NCBI GenBank assembly: GCA_002733985.1 | Contig: NVXP01000037.1 | Coordinates: 6,229-41,290 of the forward strand | Source of the DNA: Fluviicola sp. | GTDB taxonomy: Bacteria; Bacteroidota; Bacteroidia; Flavobacteriales_D; Crocinitomicaceae | Direction of reading: 5' to 3' | Length of the DNA stretch: 35,062 nt | Shown here: positions 1 through 8,051 of the stretch, piece by piece | How positions within the stretch are numbered: position 1 is the stretch's first letter | Layout: each line of letters opens with the position of its first letter | Notes under the pieces: model-generated | Databases searched by the model: none | Told to the model about the DNA's origin: nothing | What the model saw: only the letters and a program-made list of their open reading frames with translations | Program-made: the position numbers and the translations under genes

Positions 1-969
1 TCACTATCTGCTACTTCAAGTGGAGGTACTCAGCCTTATGTTTTTGTATGGGAAAACTCACTTGGGCAATCTCAAAACCCAATTGACCTTACAGCGACTC
101 AAACAGAAACGTTTACTGTTGTTGTTACTGACTTAAACGGGTGCGAATTAAGCGATAGTGTTACATTAACTGGGTTGGAAATACCAATTGCGAGCTTTAC
201 CTTAGACCTCGATGAAGCCTGTTTGCGTCCTTCTTACTCCTTTAGTTTTCAAAATACATCTACACCAACAGGTGGCTCTGTAAATTGGGATTTTGGAGAT
301 AATAGTTTTGGAACAGGTAATACCACGAGTCACACATATTTGAGCCCCGGAGTTTACTCTGTTAGTATCAACATCATAAGTCCTAATGGTTGTTCTAATG
401 TCCATGTTGAAACTGATCTTATTACTGTTTTTCCTAATCCTACGGCTGATTTCACTTTCGCCCCAAATGTTATTTCAACCTTGAATTCCAATGTTCAGTT
501 TATAGATTTGTCTTATGATGATGTTAGTACTTGGGATTGGGATTTTGGAAGTTTTTCAACCAGTATAAGTCAGAATCCAAGTCATGATTTTGGATCTGTT
601 TCGGGAAATCAAATAGTCTTTTTGGAGATCGGAAATATCTACGGGTGCATCGATAGTACGTCTAGGTTAATAGAAATTCAAGATGAAATTAGCATCTATG
701 CACCTAATTCCTTCACTCCTGATGGAGACGAATTTAATCAAACATGGCGAGTGCACTTGAATGGGATGGATTTGTTTAATATCGAAATCAATATTTACAA
801 TCGCTGGGGTGAGCGCGTTTGGCAATCCTTAGATGTAAATGTTCCTTGGGACGGAACGTACAATGGTAAAATTGTCCAAAATGGAATCTACACGTGGACG
901 TTCGTGGCAAGTGATCTCAATAATGGTGATAAGTACGAGCGTGTAGGACACATAAATGTATTGCGATAA
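1..969 (+). CDS. PKD-domain surface protein with type B T9SS sorting domain (5' partial)
   Basis: The frame is open from base 1 with no stop, so the gene begins upstream; 322 residues are visible. They start with an Ig/PKD-like segment ending in VTDLNGCELSDSV. Two PKD-like domains follow, recognisable by NWDFGDNSFG and WDWDFGSF. The C-terminus is the gliding motility-associated sorting domain (TIGR04131-like), with APNSFTPDGDEFNQTW, IYNRWGERVW, PWDGTYNGK and a final INVLR. In known family members this domain directs export by the type IX secretion system and attachment at or release from the cell surface; the PKD domains serve as spacers or adhesive modules. The C-terminus closely resembles that of the protein at 8052-10547, so the two are probably paralogous. 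Adhesin-like function is inference. A TTG at 175 could be read as a start, but the coding pattern clearly continues upstream of it. Confidence 0.92.
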   Translation, partial: SLSATSSGGTQPYVFVWENSLGQSQNPIDLTATQTETFTVVVTDLNGCELSDSVTLTGLEIPIASFTLDLDEACLRPSYSFSFQNTSTPTGGSVNWDFGDNSFGTGNTTSHTYLSPGVYSVSINIISPNGCSNVHVETDLITVFPNPTADFTFAPNVISTLNSNVQFIDLSYDDVSTWDWDFGSFSTSISQNPSHDFGSVSGNQIVFLEIGNIYGCIDSTSRLIEIQDEISIYAPNSFTPDGDEFNQTWRVHLNGMDLFNIEINIYNRWGERVWQSLDVNVPWDGTYNGKIVQNGIYTWTFVASDLNNGDKYERVGHINVLR

Positions 970-1165
970 ACGATTTTGTATGTTTCTTGAGATGGGGTAG
1001 GTTGATTTCTTAAGAGTTATTTCATGAATCATATAGTTCATGAGAAAACACCAGAAATTGATGTCGTTATTGCCTCAAAAGTCAAGTGAAAGCGATTCGT
1101 GTGATTATTTATCGTGCTTAGTTTGAACCTGAAGGGATAAATAGAAAGGAAGCTTGGATTACTAT

Positions 1166-2569
1166 TTATACGCGCACTATTTCGTGCTTCGTATTTTTTC
1201 TCAAAAACAATTTCAATATTGTCCGTGCATCTCGATCGTCAGAAGTTAAATCAATAAATCGATCCCAGTTCTTTGCATGCAAACGATGAAAATGAAATGG
1301 AGCATATCCATATCCGCGAAGCGATCCACCTTCAACATAAACAAGGCTTTTTTCACCTTTAGAACGTCCTTTGTCAATTACGTAGAATGTATCCTTGTTC
1401 ATCAGTAAATCATCGATCAAATCACCACAACGAGCGTTGTAGTCTTCCGTAGATTCTTCCTGAACACAGGCTCCTTTGCATTCTTTGATTTCATAGCGGA
1501 AACAAGAACTCGAAGTCTTATACGTATTGCACAATTTCTGACACAACTCGAACTCCTCAATCATTTGTTCCAACTGATTGGTTCCTTCCTTCTTCGAACT
1601 GAAACTCAAAAGTGGAGCTTCTTGCATTTTCCCAGTAGCAGTAATGTGTAATTGAATGTATCCTCGCTCATCTGTGAATTGATACAGACCATACGGAAAC
1701 TTATTCTTTCGTAAGGCACGATTATATTTAGGCTGATGTTGCTTAATCAATTGACTTTCCAACAAAAGTGCAATCAATTCAGAGCCCGTTAATTCAAATT
1801 CAATGCGCGCAATTTCAAGTTGCATTTCAATGCTCTTCTTCGTTTTGTTATTGCGCAGGTGCTGTTCAATCCGTTTTTTAATGTGAACGCTCTTACCGAT
1901 ATAAATCAACTGATTCGTTTCGTTGAAGAATTTATAGACCCCAGCTTTATCTGGGATATCATCCAATACATCGAGATTGAGATTTGGATGTAGGCGCTTA
2001 GGATTTAATTCTTCTTGAATGAATGTAGCGAGTCCCGCCTCGTCCGTTTCCATTAGAATGGTAAATAATTTTGCTGTTGCCAAAGCATCACCTCCAGCTC
2101 TATGTCGACCGATTAAGTTAATACCGAGACTTCGTGTTAATTTCCCCAAACTATAGGAATCATGACCCGGAAGTACAAAACGTGAAGCGCGGACAGTACA
2201 AAGATGTGGTCTGCGGTAATCAAAACCCAATGTTCGGAATTCGAGACGTATAATACCGTAGTCAAACGCAACATTGTGGGCAACGAAGATGCAATCTTTG
2301 GTAAATTCAACGATGTCTTTCGCGATTTCGTAGAATTTTGGTGAGTCCTTCACCATTTCATCACTAATTCCAGTGAGATTCACAATGAATGGAGGAATTG
2401 GCATTTCTGGGTCGATTAAGGTCTCATACGAGTCGATAACTTCCTTTCCATCGTGCTTGTAAATAGCAATCTCTGTTATCTTCGAGCTTTTTGGAGTTCC
2501 ACCCGTTGTTTCAATATCTATAATCGCATAATTCACAGAGCGAAGGTCAGAAAAAACTATCAGAATCAA
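1166..2569 (-). CDS. DEDDh 3'-5' exonuclease fused to GIY-YIG (UvrC-like) nuclease
   Basis: This 467-residue protein has two nuclease modules. Residues 13-175 form a DnaQ-type DEDDh exonuclease, with D18 and E20 in IIDIETTGG, D103 in AHNVAFDYG, and H156 and D161 in HRAGGDALA. Residues 203-285 form a GIY-YIG endonuclease like the UvrC/Cho N-terminus: AGVYKFF, LIYIGKS, R233, and the ELIALLLESQLIK helix followed by QPKYN. The C-terminal third has a Cys cluster (CFRYEIKECKGAC) in the position of the UvrC Cys-rich segment. Such DnaQ-Cho-like fusions are known in bacteria and are presumed to act in DNA repair. The first possible start at 2569 is TTG; a GTG at 2536, directly before NYAIIDIE, fits the family start better. 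No clear Shine-Dalgarno decides between them. It ends 196 nt from, and convergent with, the preceding gene. Confidence 0.9.
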   Translation of the reverse strand: MILIVFSDLRSVNYAIIDIETTGGTPKSSKITEIAIYKHDGKEVIDSYETLIDPEMPIPPFIVNLTGISDEMVKDSPKFYEIAKDIVEFTKDCIFVAHNVAFDYGIIRLEFRTLGFDYRRPHLCTVRASRFVLPGHDSYSLGKLTRSLGINLIGRHRAGGDALATAKLFTILMETDEAGLATFIQEELNPKRLHPNLNLDVLDDIPDKAGVYKFFNETNQLIYIGKSVHIKKRIEQHLRNNKTKKSIEMQLEIARIEFELTGSELIALLLESQLIKQHQPKYNRALRKNKFPYGLYQFTDERGYIQLHITATGKMQEAPLLSFSSKKEGTNQLEQMIEEFELCQKLCNTYKTSSSCFRYEIKECKGACVQEESTEDYNARCGDLIDDLLMNKDTFYVIDKGRSKGEKSLVYVEGGSLRGYGYAPFHFHRLHAKNWDRFIDLTSDDRDARTILKLFLRKNTKHEIVRV

Positions 2570-2600
2570 TCAAATAATTGAACGGAATTAAGAACAAGTT

Positions 2601-3422
2601 TTAGTTGGAAAGAATTTCGGATAGCATTTCTTGATATTTCTTATGCTGAGCAAGCCCTGTATGGCCAACTCCACTTAAGGGCGTCAAGTTAATTTTCGGG
2701 TGTAATTTCTTTAATTTCTGTGAAGAAGAAAAAGGAATCGACTGATCTTTATCTCCGTGGAAAATGAAAATTGGACACTTCGTGTCTTTCAGGTATTTAT
2801 CGCTTTCAAGTGGGTAACGAAGTAAAAATGAGGGGACAATTGGGTACTTGTTCTTCATCAGATTCTTCATGCTGAAGTAGGGCGCTTCAAGAATGAGCTT
2901 ATGTGGTGAATTATTTGCCGCCAACCAAGAAGCAATTCCGGTTCCGATGGAATATCCAACAACGATTATATTTTCTTCTCCATAAAGTTTCTTCATTTCA
3001 CTGTAGAGTAGTTGAGCATCAGTAAATAATTTTTCTTCGGAGTCAATGATACCATCACTCTTTCCATACCCACGGTAATCATACAAGAAACAATCGTATC
3101 CTCGATCCGTGAAGTTCGGAATTATACCGCCCAATGTTTTTAGGGTTCCACCATTTCCATGAATAAAAAAGATCAATTTGCCAGGTTCGGTACTAGTTGA
3201 ATCTGATGAAAACAATAATGTATTGAGTTCAACGCCTTTTTCTACTTCATAGAATTTTTCTTCGAAATCGAAGGCGTATGAATACTCAACAGATCTCTCA
3301 ATTGACTCAGGGTGAAAGAGCATTTTCTCTTGGAAGTAATAGAGTAGTGCGCAGCCAACAGTATACATTGCGAGTAGAGCAATAAACGTTCTTTTGAGAT
3401 AGTTAAGGATTCCCTTTTTCAT
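2601..3422 (-). CDS. membrane-anchored alpha/beta hydrolase (BEM46/ABHD13-like)
   Basis: The protein has 273 residues from the ATG at 3422. The frame is open to 3455, but those extra codons overlap the terminator hairpin tail of the preceding gene, so I prefer 3422. An N-terminal hydrophobic segment (FIALLAMYTVGCALLYYF) acts as an anchor or uncleaved signal. Next come the LFHPES motif typical of this hydrolase group, the oxyanion HGNGG, and DYRGYGKSDG. The nucleophile elbow is GYSIGTG, the Asp lies in FHGDKDQSIP, and the His in VGHTGL. This completes a Ser-Asp-His triad for a serine hydrolase acting outside or at the inner membrane. The substrate cannot be predicted. A run TACTTTTA upstream is a 7/8 match to the Bacteroidota -7 element. 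Confidence 0.9.
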   Translation of the reverse strand: MKKGILNYLKRTFIALLAMYTVGCALLYYFQEKMLFHPESIERSVEYSYAFDFEEKFYEVEKGVELNTLLFSSDSTSTEPGKLIFFIHGNGGTLKTLGGIIPNFTDRGYDCFLYDYRGYGKSDGIIDSEEKLFTDAQLLYSEMKKLYGEENIIVVGYSIGTGIASWLAANNSPHKLILEAPYFSMKNLMKNKYPIVPSFLLRYPLESDKYLKDTKCPIFIFHGDKDQSIPFSSSQKLKKLHPKINLTPLSGVGHTGLAQHKKYQEMLSEILSN

Positions 3423-3458
3423 AGATGTGGACTTTGTATAAAAGTAAGAAAACAAACA

Positions 3459-3498
3459 AAGCGCACCCTTCTGATAGCTATCAGAATTGAGTGCGCTT
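3459..3498 (-). terminator. nested-palindrome terminator after the PspC gene
   Basis: An outer 8-bp stem, AAGCGCAC (3459-3466) with GTGCGCTT (3491-3498), encloses an 18-nt perfect palindrome, TTCTGATAGCTATCAGAA (3469-3486). On the minus strand it is followed by the T-rich run TTTGTTTGTTTTC. It starts about 20 nt after the stop of the PspC gene and lies just before the hydrolase start, so it most likely ends the padR-pspC transcript. Confidence 0.8.
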
Positions 3499-3518
3499 CA
3501 TTTTTATCATGCTAAAAA

Positions 3519-5102
3519 TTAATAGTACCGATAGTAATTTTCGTAATCACCGTCACCATAGAATTTACCGTGCTGGGATTTCCTCCGATATTGTTTATCA
3601 TCGTCATCGTCATCGTCATCGTCATCATCATCGTTGTCGTCTTCCTCCGGTTCGATGAAGGAGACTTCACGTCCATCAACGAGTACTTTTCCTCCTTCTG
3701 GAATTTCAATAATGATCTTCACACGTTGATCGCGAATTTTATCTTCACGTGGGAAGTGATAGTCTGTATCAAGGTACAAGGAATCGCCAACCATATGAAG
3801 TGAGTGCTCAATATTCTCTGCACGTTTCACACCTTTTGAGTTTGACTTTGCCCGAGCAGATAAGTTTTGGTAGATATGGAACAATGAATCCTTCGATTCA
3901 CGGTAATGCATTTGAATGCCATACATCTGAATTTCCTTGTTTGTGATTTTCATCATACCATTTCGTCCGTTACTCTTTACATTGTATCCGTTTTTCGTTT
4001 CAGTTGAATTCAATTCAGGAAGTATGGTCAATTGATCAGTGTACAAAGTGGCAACTTCTTTCTCTACTTCACCTTCAAGTGTAATATCCACTCCAGCCTT
4101 AAATCCAAGGTAGGCACATGTCAATCCTCCGATCAATGCTCCAGTGAAAAGTGCACCGAGTGTAAGTTTCATCCAGCGATTTTTCAATTTGAAGATGAGA
4201 CTAGACCCAAGTAAAAGTAGAAATAAGATGATGCTAAATCCTCCGAGCAAAATACCAAACCATGCCAAGGCAACATCATCAGGAGATGCCAACACGAGTT
4301 GACCAAGTTCAGTTACAGATACCATTCCGTCTTCACTCAGTATTGGAATGAATTGAAATCCTCCGATGATAAATATTAGAAACATCACCAACCAAGTGAG
4401 TCCCCAACAGATTAAAATCACACCCGCAATAATTGCGATTATTCTCCCTACTGATGTGAGTCGATGCTTGTTATTGTCACGAATGTTCTCAGCGAAACTA
4501 CTTGATTTATCTTTGATTCTTTCAGCAGCGTTTTCTACTTCTTCCCGAACACTTTCTACGGTAATCGGGCGACCTTTCATGCGAAGGCGATCAATTGTAC
4601 TTTTCGTTTTAGGAACGATGATCCACAAGATTACGTAAAGTGGGAATCCAAATCCTGCGAAGAGCAAGATGACAACGAAAATTGCTCGAATGACAACAAC
4701 ATCAATGTTCATGAAATTCGCAATCCCTTGACAAACTCCACCAATCACTGCGTTATCCCTGTCTCTGAACAGACGTCGTTCGTTTGAGCGGCTCGTTGAT
4801 TTCTCGTAAGGTATTTCATCCGAAGAAGCTTCAAACTCATCATCCAAATACATCGAAGGATCACCAAGCGTATTTAAAGTGTCCTCGATATCTTCCAATT
4901 CAACTACTTTTTTGAATTCTGTCAATTTCTCAGTACAAAGTTCCGCAATACGTAATTCGATGTCTTCAATGATTTCCTTGCTTCCTGATTCATTTTTCAA
5001 TGCCTTCGTAAGTCGGTCGAGATAATCTTGCAACAGCTCGTATGCATCCTCTTCTATCAAGAAGTTAATGCCTTTTATATTTACTGATACTGTCTTCTTC
5101 AT
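3519..5102 (-). CDS. PspC-domain membrane protein with poly-aspartate tail
   Basis: This 527-residue protein has a cytoplasmic N-terminal segment of about 105 residues, rich in charged helices (RIAELCTEKL, DIEDTLNTLGDP). A PspC domain follows at about 108-165 (LFRDRDNAVIGGVCQGIANF, then hydrophobic VVIRAIFVVILLFAGFGFP). Further membrane segments lie near 228-258, 285-315 and 323-347, and a soluble C-terminal domain near 348-500. The C-terminus carries twelve consecutive Asp codons (3597-3632) and ends in a Tyr-rich stretch. PspC proteins are linked to phage-shock/envelope-stress responses; in Bacteroidota they commonly sit beside a PadR regulator, as here. The start codon overlaps the padR stop by 4 nt (ATGA), implying translational coupling. 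The exact function of this large PspC variant is unknown. Confidence 0.93.
   Translation of the reverse strand: MKKTVSVNIKGINFLIEEDAYELLQDYLDRLTKALKNESGSKEIIEDIELRIAELCTEKLTEFKKVVELEDIEDTLNTLGDPSMYLDDEFEASSDEIPYEKSTSRSNERRLFRDRDNAVIGGVCQGIANFMNIDVVVIRAIFVVILLFAGFGFPLYVILWIIVPKTKSTIDRLRMKGRPITVESVREEVENAAERIKDKSSSFAENIRDNNKHRLTSVGRIIAIIAGVILICWGLTWLVMFLIFIIGGFQFIPILSEDGMVSVTELGQLVLASPDDVALAWFGILLGGFSIILFLLLLGSSLIFKLKNRWMKLTLGALFTGALIGGLTCAYLGFKAGVDITLEGEVEKEVATLYTDQLTILPELNSTETKNGYNVKSNGRNGMMKITNKEIQMYGIQMHYRESKDSLFHIYQNLSARAKSNSKGVKRAENIEHSLHMVGDSLYLDTDYHFPREDKIRDQRVKIIIEIPEGGKVLVDGREVSFIEPEEDDNDDDDDDDDDDDDKQYRRKSQHGKFYGDGDYENYYRYY
3600..3623 (+). repeat. hexanucleotide microsatellite (ATCGTC)4 inside the PspC gene
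   Basis: Four copies of ATCGTC lie in a longer stretch of Asp codons (3597-3632), written GAT/GAC on the minus strand. Because the period is a multiple of three, gain or loss of units would change only the number of aspartates and not the frame. Confidence 0.9.
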
Positions 5103-5434
5103 GATTGTGATTTTTGGGTGATTTTGGTAACTGCCGTGTTCAATTCATCCCACGTTGTAGATAATTCTTCTAAAAATGTGCTCCCCATTTTTGTGAGCGA
5201 GTAATACTTTCTTGGCGGGCCAGAAGAAGATTCTTCCCAGCGATAAGTCAACAATTCACTATTCTTCAATCGTGTGAGTAGGGGATATAATGTTCCTTCT
5301 ACAACGATCAGCTTTGCATCTTTCAATGCAGTGATGATCTCAGATGGATATGCCTCTTGTTTATTTAGGATCGAAAGAATACAGAACTCCAGAATTCCTT
5401 TTCGCATTTGCGCCTTGGTGTTTTCTAATTTCAT
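5099..5434 (-). CDS. PadR-family transcriptional regulator
   Basis: The protein has 111 residues from the ATG at 5434. The frame is open to 5455, but those codons overlap a promoter -7 element (5453-5460), so 5434 is the better start. The winged-helix PadR fold shows in MRKGILEFCILSIL, AYPSEIITALKD, VVEGTLYPLLTRLKNSELL and the wing GPPRKYYSLTKMG. It matches the short PadR-s2 type of about 110 residues, which typically binds DNA as a dimer and represses its own operon. It overlaps the pspC-like gene by 4 nt and almost certainly regulates it. The inducing ligand or signal is not visible. Confidence 0.95.
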   Translation of the reverse strand: MKLENTKAQMRKGILEFCILSILNKQEAYPSEIITALKDAKLIVVEGTLYPLLTRLKNSELLTYRWEESSSGPPRKYYSLTKMGSTFLEELSTTWDELNTAVTKITQKSQS

Positions 5435-5452
5435 ATTCACTAATGTTTGATA

Positions 5453-5484
5453 CAAAGATATGGGTAAAAGATTGTAATATGCAA
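5453..5484 (-). promoter_or_regulatory. Bacteroidota-type promoter for padR-pspC
   Basis: On the minus strand, TTG (5484-5482) is followed after 21 nt by TATCTTTG (5460-5453), a perfect match to the -7 consensus TAnnTTTG. The start codon at 5434 lies 18 nt downstream. The same 21-nt spacing occurs in the promoter at 13582. A PadR operator probably overlaps, but no site was identified with confidence. Confidence 0.65.
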
Positions 5485-5596
5485 TACATAGTACTATAAA
5501 TATTTTAAATACTGCATTGATAGATGTGTAAATGCTTGCTGTTATTGAGATACAGCTAGTAAATTATTTTTTAATAAAAGGTATAGAAATTCGATT

Positions 5597-6130
5597 TTAC
5601 GAAAAAACGACTTGTATTTTGGCTACGCGTTTAAGAAAATTGCGCTCTGCAGAATGATATGCAGCCGTTTTTTTTGCACGATGAAGGGCGATAATTTGGG
5701 TGATTTCATCTTTTAATTCAGGATGTCGTTTTATAAATTGAGCAAGGATATACATCGCATAAACTTGAAGAGCAACTTTGTTATCGTAGTTCTGAATGAA
5801 TGAAATAAGGAGATCGACAAATTCACTTTCGCGGTAATCAGTTACCTGAAATTGATGCAAGGATCTCGCAACATTTCTAAGCACGGTTTGGTCTTCAGTC
5901 TTGAATAACAGATCCACCAGTCGCGGATAATAGTCTTGAAGATCGATTTTCCCAGAGTGCGATATGTGAATGAGAATCCAGGAAGCATATTCTTTGTAGG
6001 GATATTCTTCTAATGAAAAGATGCAATTCATCATTTCATCAAACTCTTTTGGTCGATCTATGAAGTAATCAACAAAGGTCGACTTGTCCCGAGTCGTACG
6101 AATTTCCAATATTTTCTCACGAATATCCAT
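5597..6130 (-). CDS. HEAT-repeat-like hypothetical protein
   Basis: This 177-residue soluble protein has no signal peptide or membrane segment. The sequence reads as successive paired helices of about 35-40 residues: YKEYASWILIHISHSG, YYPRLVDLLFK, VLRNVARSLHQF, FVDLLISFIQNYDNKVALQ, VYAMYILAQFIKRHPELKDE. This is the look of HEAT/ARM solenoids and suggests a protein-binding scaffold. I cannot assign a specific function. It is basic and helical at the C-terminus (ERNFLKRVAKIQ). The gene starts only 14 nt after the stop of the T9SS relic at 6145-6365, so it was probably once cotranscribed with that now broken gene. Confidence 0.8.
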   Translation of the reverse strand: MDIREKILEIRTTRDKSTFVDYFIDRPKEFDEMMNCIFSLEEYPYKEYASWILIHISHSGKIDLQDYYPRLVDLLFKTEDQTVLRNVARSLHQFQVTDYRESEFVDLLISFIQNYDNKVALQVYAMYILAQFIKRHPELKDEITQIIALHRAKKTAAYHSAERNFLKRVAKIQVVFS

Positions 6131-6144
6131 CTGCTCAGTTTGAG

Positions 6145-6365
6145 CTATTCTCGAACAATCGTTTGCTTCTGTATTGAACCATTGACTGTGACTTCAAGAA
6201 TATATGCTCCTTTTTGAAACGAAATTAATGAAATTTCTATCATTTTCGGATTGATTTTGTCTTCGGAAACTAGGGATCGCCGCTTAGATCAAAAAGACGT
6301 ATGCTTTCAATAGGGTGGTCTGATGTAATAGTTAAAATATCACTTGATGGATTGGTGATGAAGTT
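6145..6365 (-). pseudogene. Frameshifted relic of a type A T9SS C-terminal sorting domain
   Basis: No intact frame exists here, but two minus-strand frames join into a classic sorting domain. From 6365 one reads NFITNPSSDILTI, then HPIESIRLFDLSGDP, to a TAG at 6272-6270. From 6270 the next frame reads VSEDKINPKMIEISLISF, then QKGAYILEVTVNG and SIQKQTIVRE, to a TAG at 6147-6145. Loss of one base near 6271 (for example CCC-TTA-GTT becoming CCC-TA-GTT) explains the shift. A TAA also precedes the first segment (6368-6366), and no body of the protein is found upstream. It is therefore a decayed 3' remnant of a secreted protein gene whose 5' part is lost. Confidence 0.82.
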
Positions 6366-6578
6366 TTATTGAACGATTAGTAGTTCTGTCCAACAGAAAC
6401 TAGGAGGTTAGCCAATAGTGAAAGAATGGTTTCTTGACTGATTCTTGTGAAATTATCCTACTAATTATTGAGAAAAAGTGAAGAATGGGGTGCTTTGAAT
6501 TGAATTTAAACGAGATCACTTATATTTAGAATTCTTTGCGGTTGATGATGTTAGATACCGTTTCAAATTGAATTGTAG
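6366..6578. other. Non-coding gap between T9SS relic and S37 peptidase
   Basis: Together with the relic this makes a 448-nt stretch without an intact gene. All minus-strand frames upstream of the relic are interrupted and I could not recognise any more of the lost protein. No perfect TAnnTTTG promoter was seen ahead of the peptidase gene; TTATATTTAG near 6521 is the closest AT-rich candidate. Confidence 0.5.
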
Positions 6579-7931
6579 ATGAGTACGAGACTGAAAGATT
6601 GGATTGTCATTTTTGTATGTGTTGTTTCAGTGCTGGGGACTAGTTGTAAGGTAACGAAGCCAAATGATTACATTGAAGAATCCGTTTCAATTGACCTGTT
6701 ATCACAGTTGAAGGAAATACCACAAGTAAAAAGGATAACAGAGTTGGAAACATCTGATCATTTCACGCAACATGTTGAATTATGGTTTGAGCAATTAGTC
6801 GACCCCCAGAATCCAGAGTCTGAAACATTTGAACAACGTGTGTTGGTTGCTCATTCCGACAATGAGGCACCCGTGATTGTTGAATTGCAAGGCTATCAAA
6901 TATATTCATCCAAAGCAGGTGAATTAGCAAGCATGTTTAAGGGGAATCAAATTACAATAGAGCATCGATTTTTTGCTAATTCTAAACCGGAAGGTGAAAT
7001 TCCGTGGGAGCATTTAACTTTAGAAAACGCCGCGATGGATCAGCATAACGTCATCACTGCGATTCGATCTGTGCTGTACCCCGAAAACAAGTTTCTTTCA
7101 ACTGGAATTAGTAAAGGAGGTCAAGTGACAGCGATACATCGTTCCATGTACCCGAATGATGTGGACGCAAGCGTTTGTTATGTTGCGCCCTTGAATTTTG
7201 AGAGAGAAGATAAGCGTATTTATCATTTTTTAGATACAGTAGGAACGGAAGAACAGCGATCAAAAATTGAAACGTTTCAAATCCTTTGTTTTGAAATGAA
7301 AACTGAAATACTTGAGGAACTCAAAGCGGAACAATTAGAGAATAATTATGAATGGGATATGTCACTCGAGAAAGCATTTGAGTACTATGTGTTAGAATAT
7401 CCCTTTGCATTTTGGCAATGGGGAGGTGTGTCTTTTGAAGATATTCCGGATGGAGAAGCAGGATCAGATTCAATTTTAAATCATTTATTGGGTGTTTCAG
7501 GAGTTTCCTTTTTTGAATCTTCAGGAGTTGAGAACTTGCGGCCGTTTTTCTGGTCAGCTATGAGCGAAATAGGAATGTATGGTTATGAATACGAACCGTT
7601 TGAAGAATACCTTTCTGCCAAGGAGGATTATACTTTTGAATTTACTTTTCCAAAAGGTCACGCACCAGTTTATTCTAACGTTGCCATGAAAAGAGTAAAT
7701 ATCTTCATTCAAGAGAAGGGAACTAATATGATGTTCATATACGGAGGTAGAGATACTTGGTCTGCTACGGCAGTTCAATTATCTGATGAAGCGATTAAAC
7801 GAGGTTTGAAGAAGTATGTAAACCCAGTTGGACATCATGGAACACGTATTCGAGATTTTAAAAACGAACAAGGTTCAGAAATTATTGGTGATTTAGAAAC
7901 GTGGTTGGAAGTTAAAGTCACTCAAGATTAA
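6579..7931 (+). CDS. S37-family (PS-10) serine aminopeptidase-like protein, probable lipoprotein
   Basis: This 450-residue protein begins with a signal sequence ending VSVLGTSC; Cys23 is a plausible lipidation site, although GTS is not an ideal lipobox. The rest resembles the PS-10/S37 peptidases (Streptomyces tripeptidyl aminopeptidase type). The segment HFTQHVELWFEQLVDPQNP matches their opening strands and FEQRVLVAHSD follows. EHRFFANS and NAAMDQHNVI are further family-like motifs. The nucleophile Ser lies in STGISKGGQ, the Asp in FIYGGRDTW, and the His in VGHHGTRI. The predicted role is periplasmic or outer-membrane removal of short N-terminal peptides. It stands alone; both neighbours face it or diverge from it. 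S37 assignment is by motif reading only. Confidence 0.88.
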   Translation: MSTRLKDWIVIFVCVVSVLGTSCKVTKPNDYIEESVSIDLLSQLKEIPQVKRITELETSDHFTQHVELWFEQLVDPQNPESETFEQRVLVAHSDNEAPVIVELQGYQIYSSKAGELASMFKGNQITIEHRFFANSKPEGEIPWEHLTLENAAMDQHNVITAIRSVLYPENKFLSTGISKGGQVTAIHRSMYPNDVDASVCYVAPLNFEREDKRIYHFLDTVGTEEQRSKIETFQILCFEMKTEILEELKAEQLENNYEWDMSLEKAFEYYVLEYPFAFWQWGGVSFEDIPDGEAGSDSILNHLLGVSGVSFFESSGVENLRPFFWSAMSEIGMYGYEYEPFEEYLSAKEDYTFEFTFPKGHAPVYSNVAMKRVNIFIQEKGTNMMFIYGGRDTWSATAVQLSDEAIKRGLKKYVNPVGHHGTRIRDFKNEQGSEIIGDLETWLEVKVTQD

Positions 7932-7961
7932 TATTCAATGTCCTGCTTCTTTCTTAGAATG

Positions 7962-7989
7962 ATAAAATGGCGATTATAGAGCCATAATT
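7962..7989. terminator. Weak bidirectional hairpin between convergent genes
   Basis: ATGGC and GCCAT form a 5-bp stem around a 9-nt loop, with flanking AAA and a short T-rich run (AATTTTC). The position between the ends of two convergent genes suits a terminator, but the stem is short. Confidence 0.35.
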
Positions 7990-8051
7990 TTCTATTAACT
8001 GATAACGTAACTTTCACATACCTGTCAATTATATCATTACCACTGCACTAG

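Noticed and set aside
3570-3803. Plus-strand ORF over the PspC Asp-repeat region (IVIVIVIVII-rich)
   Set aside because: It is the shadow of the ATCGTC microsatellite in the antisense frame; no start context or homology supports it.
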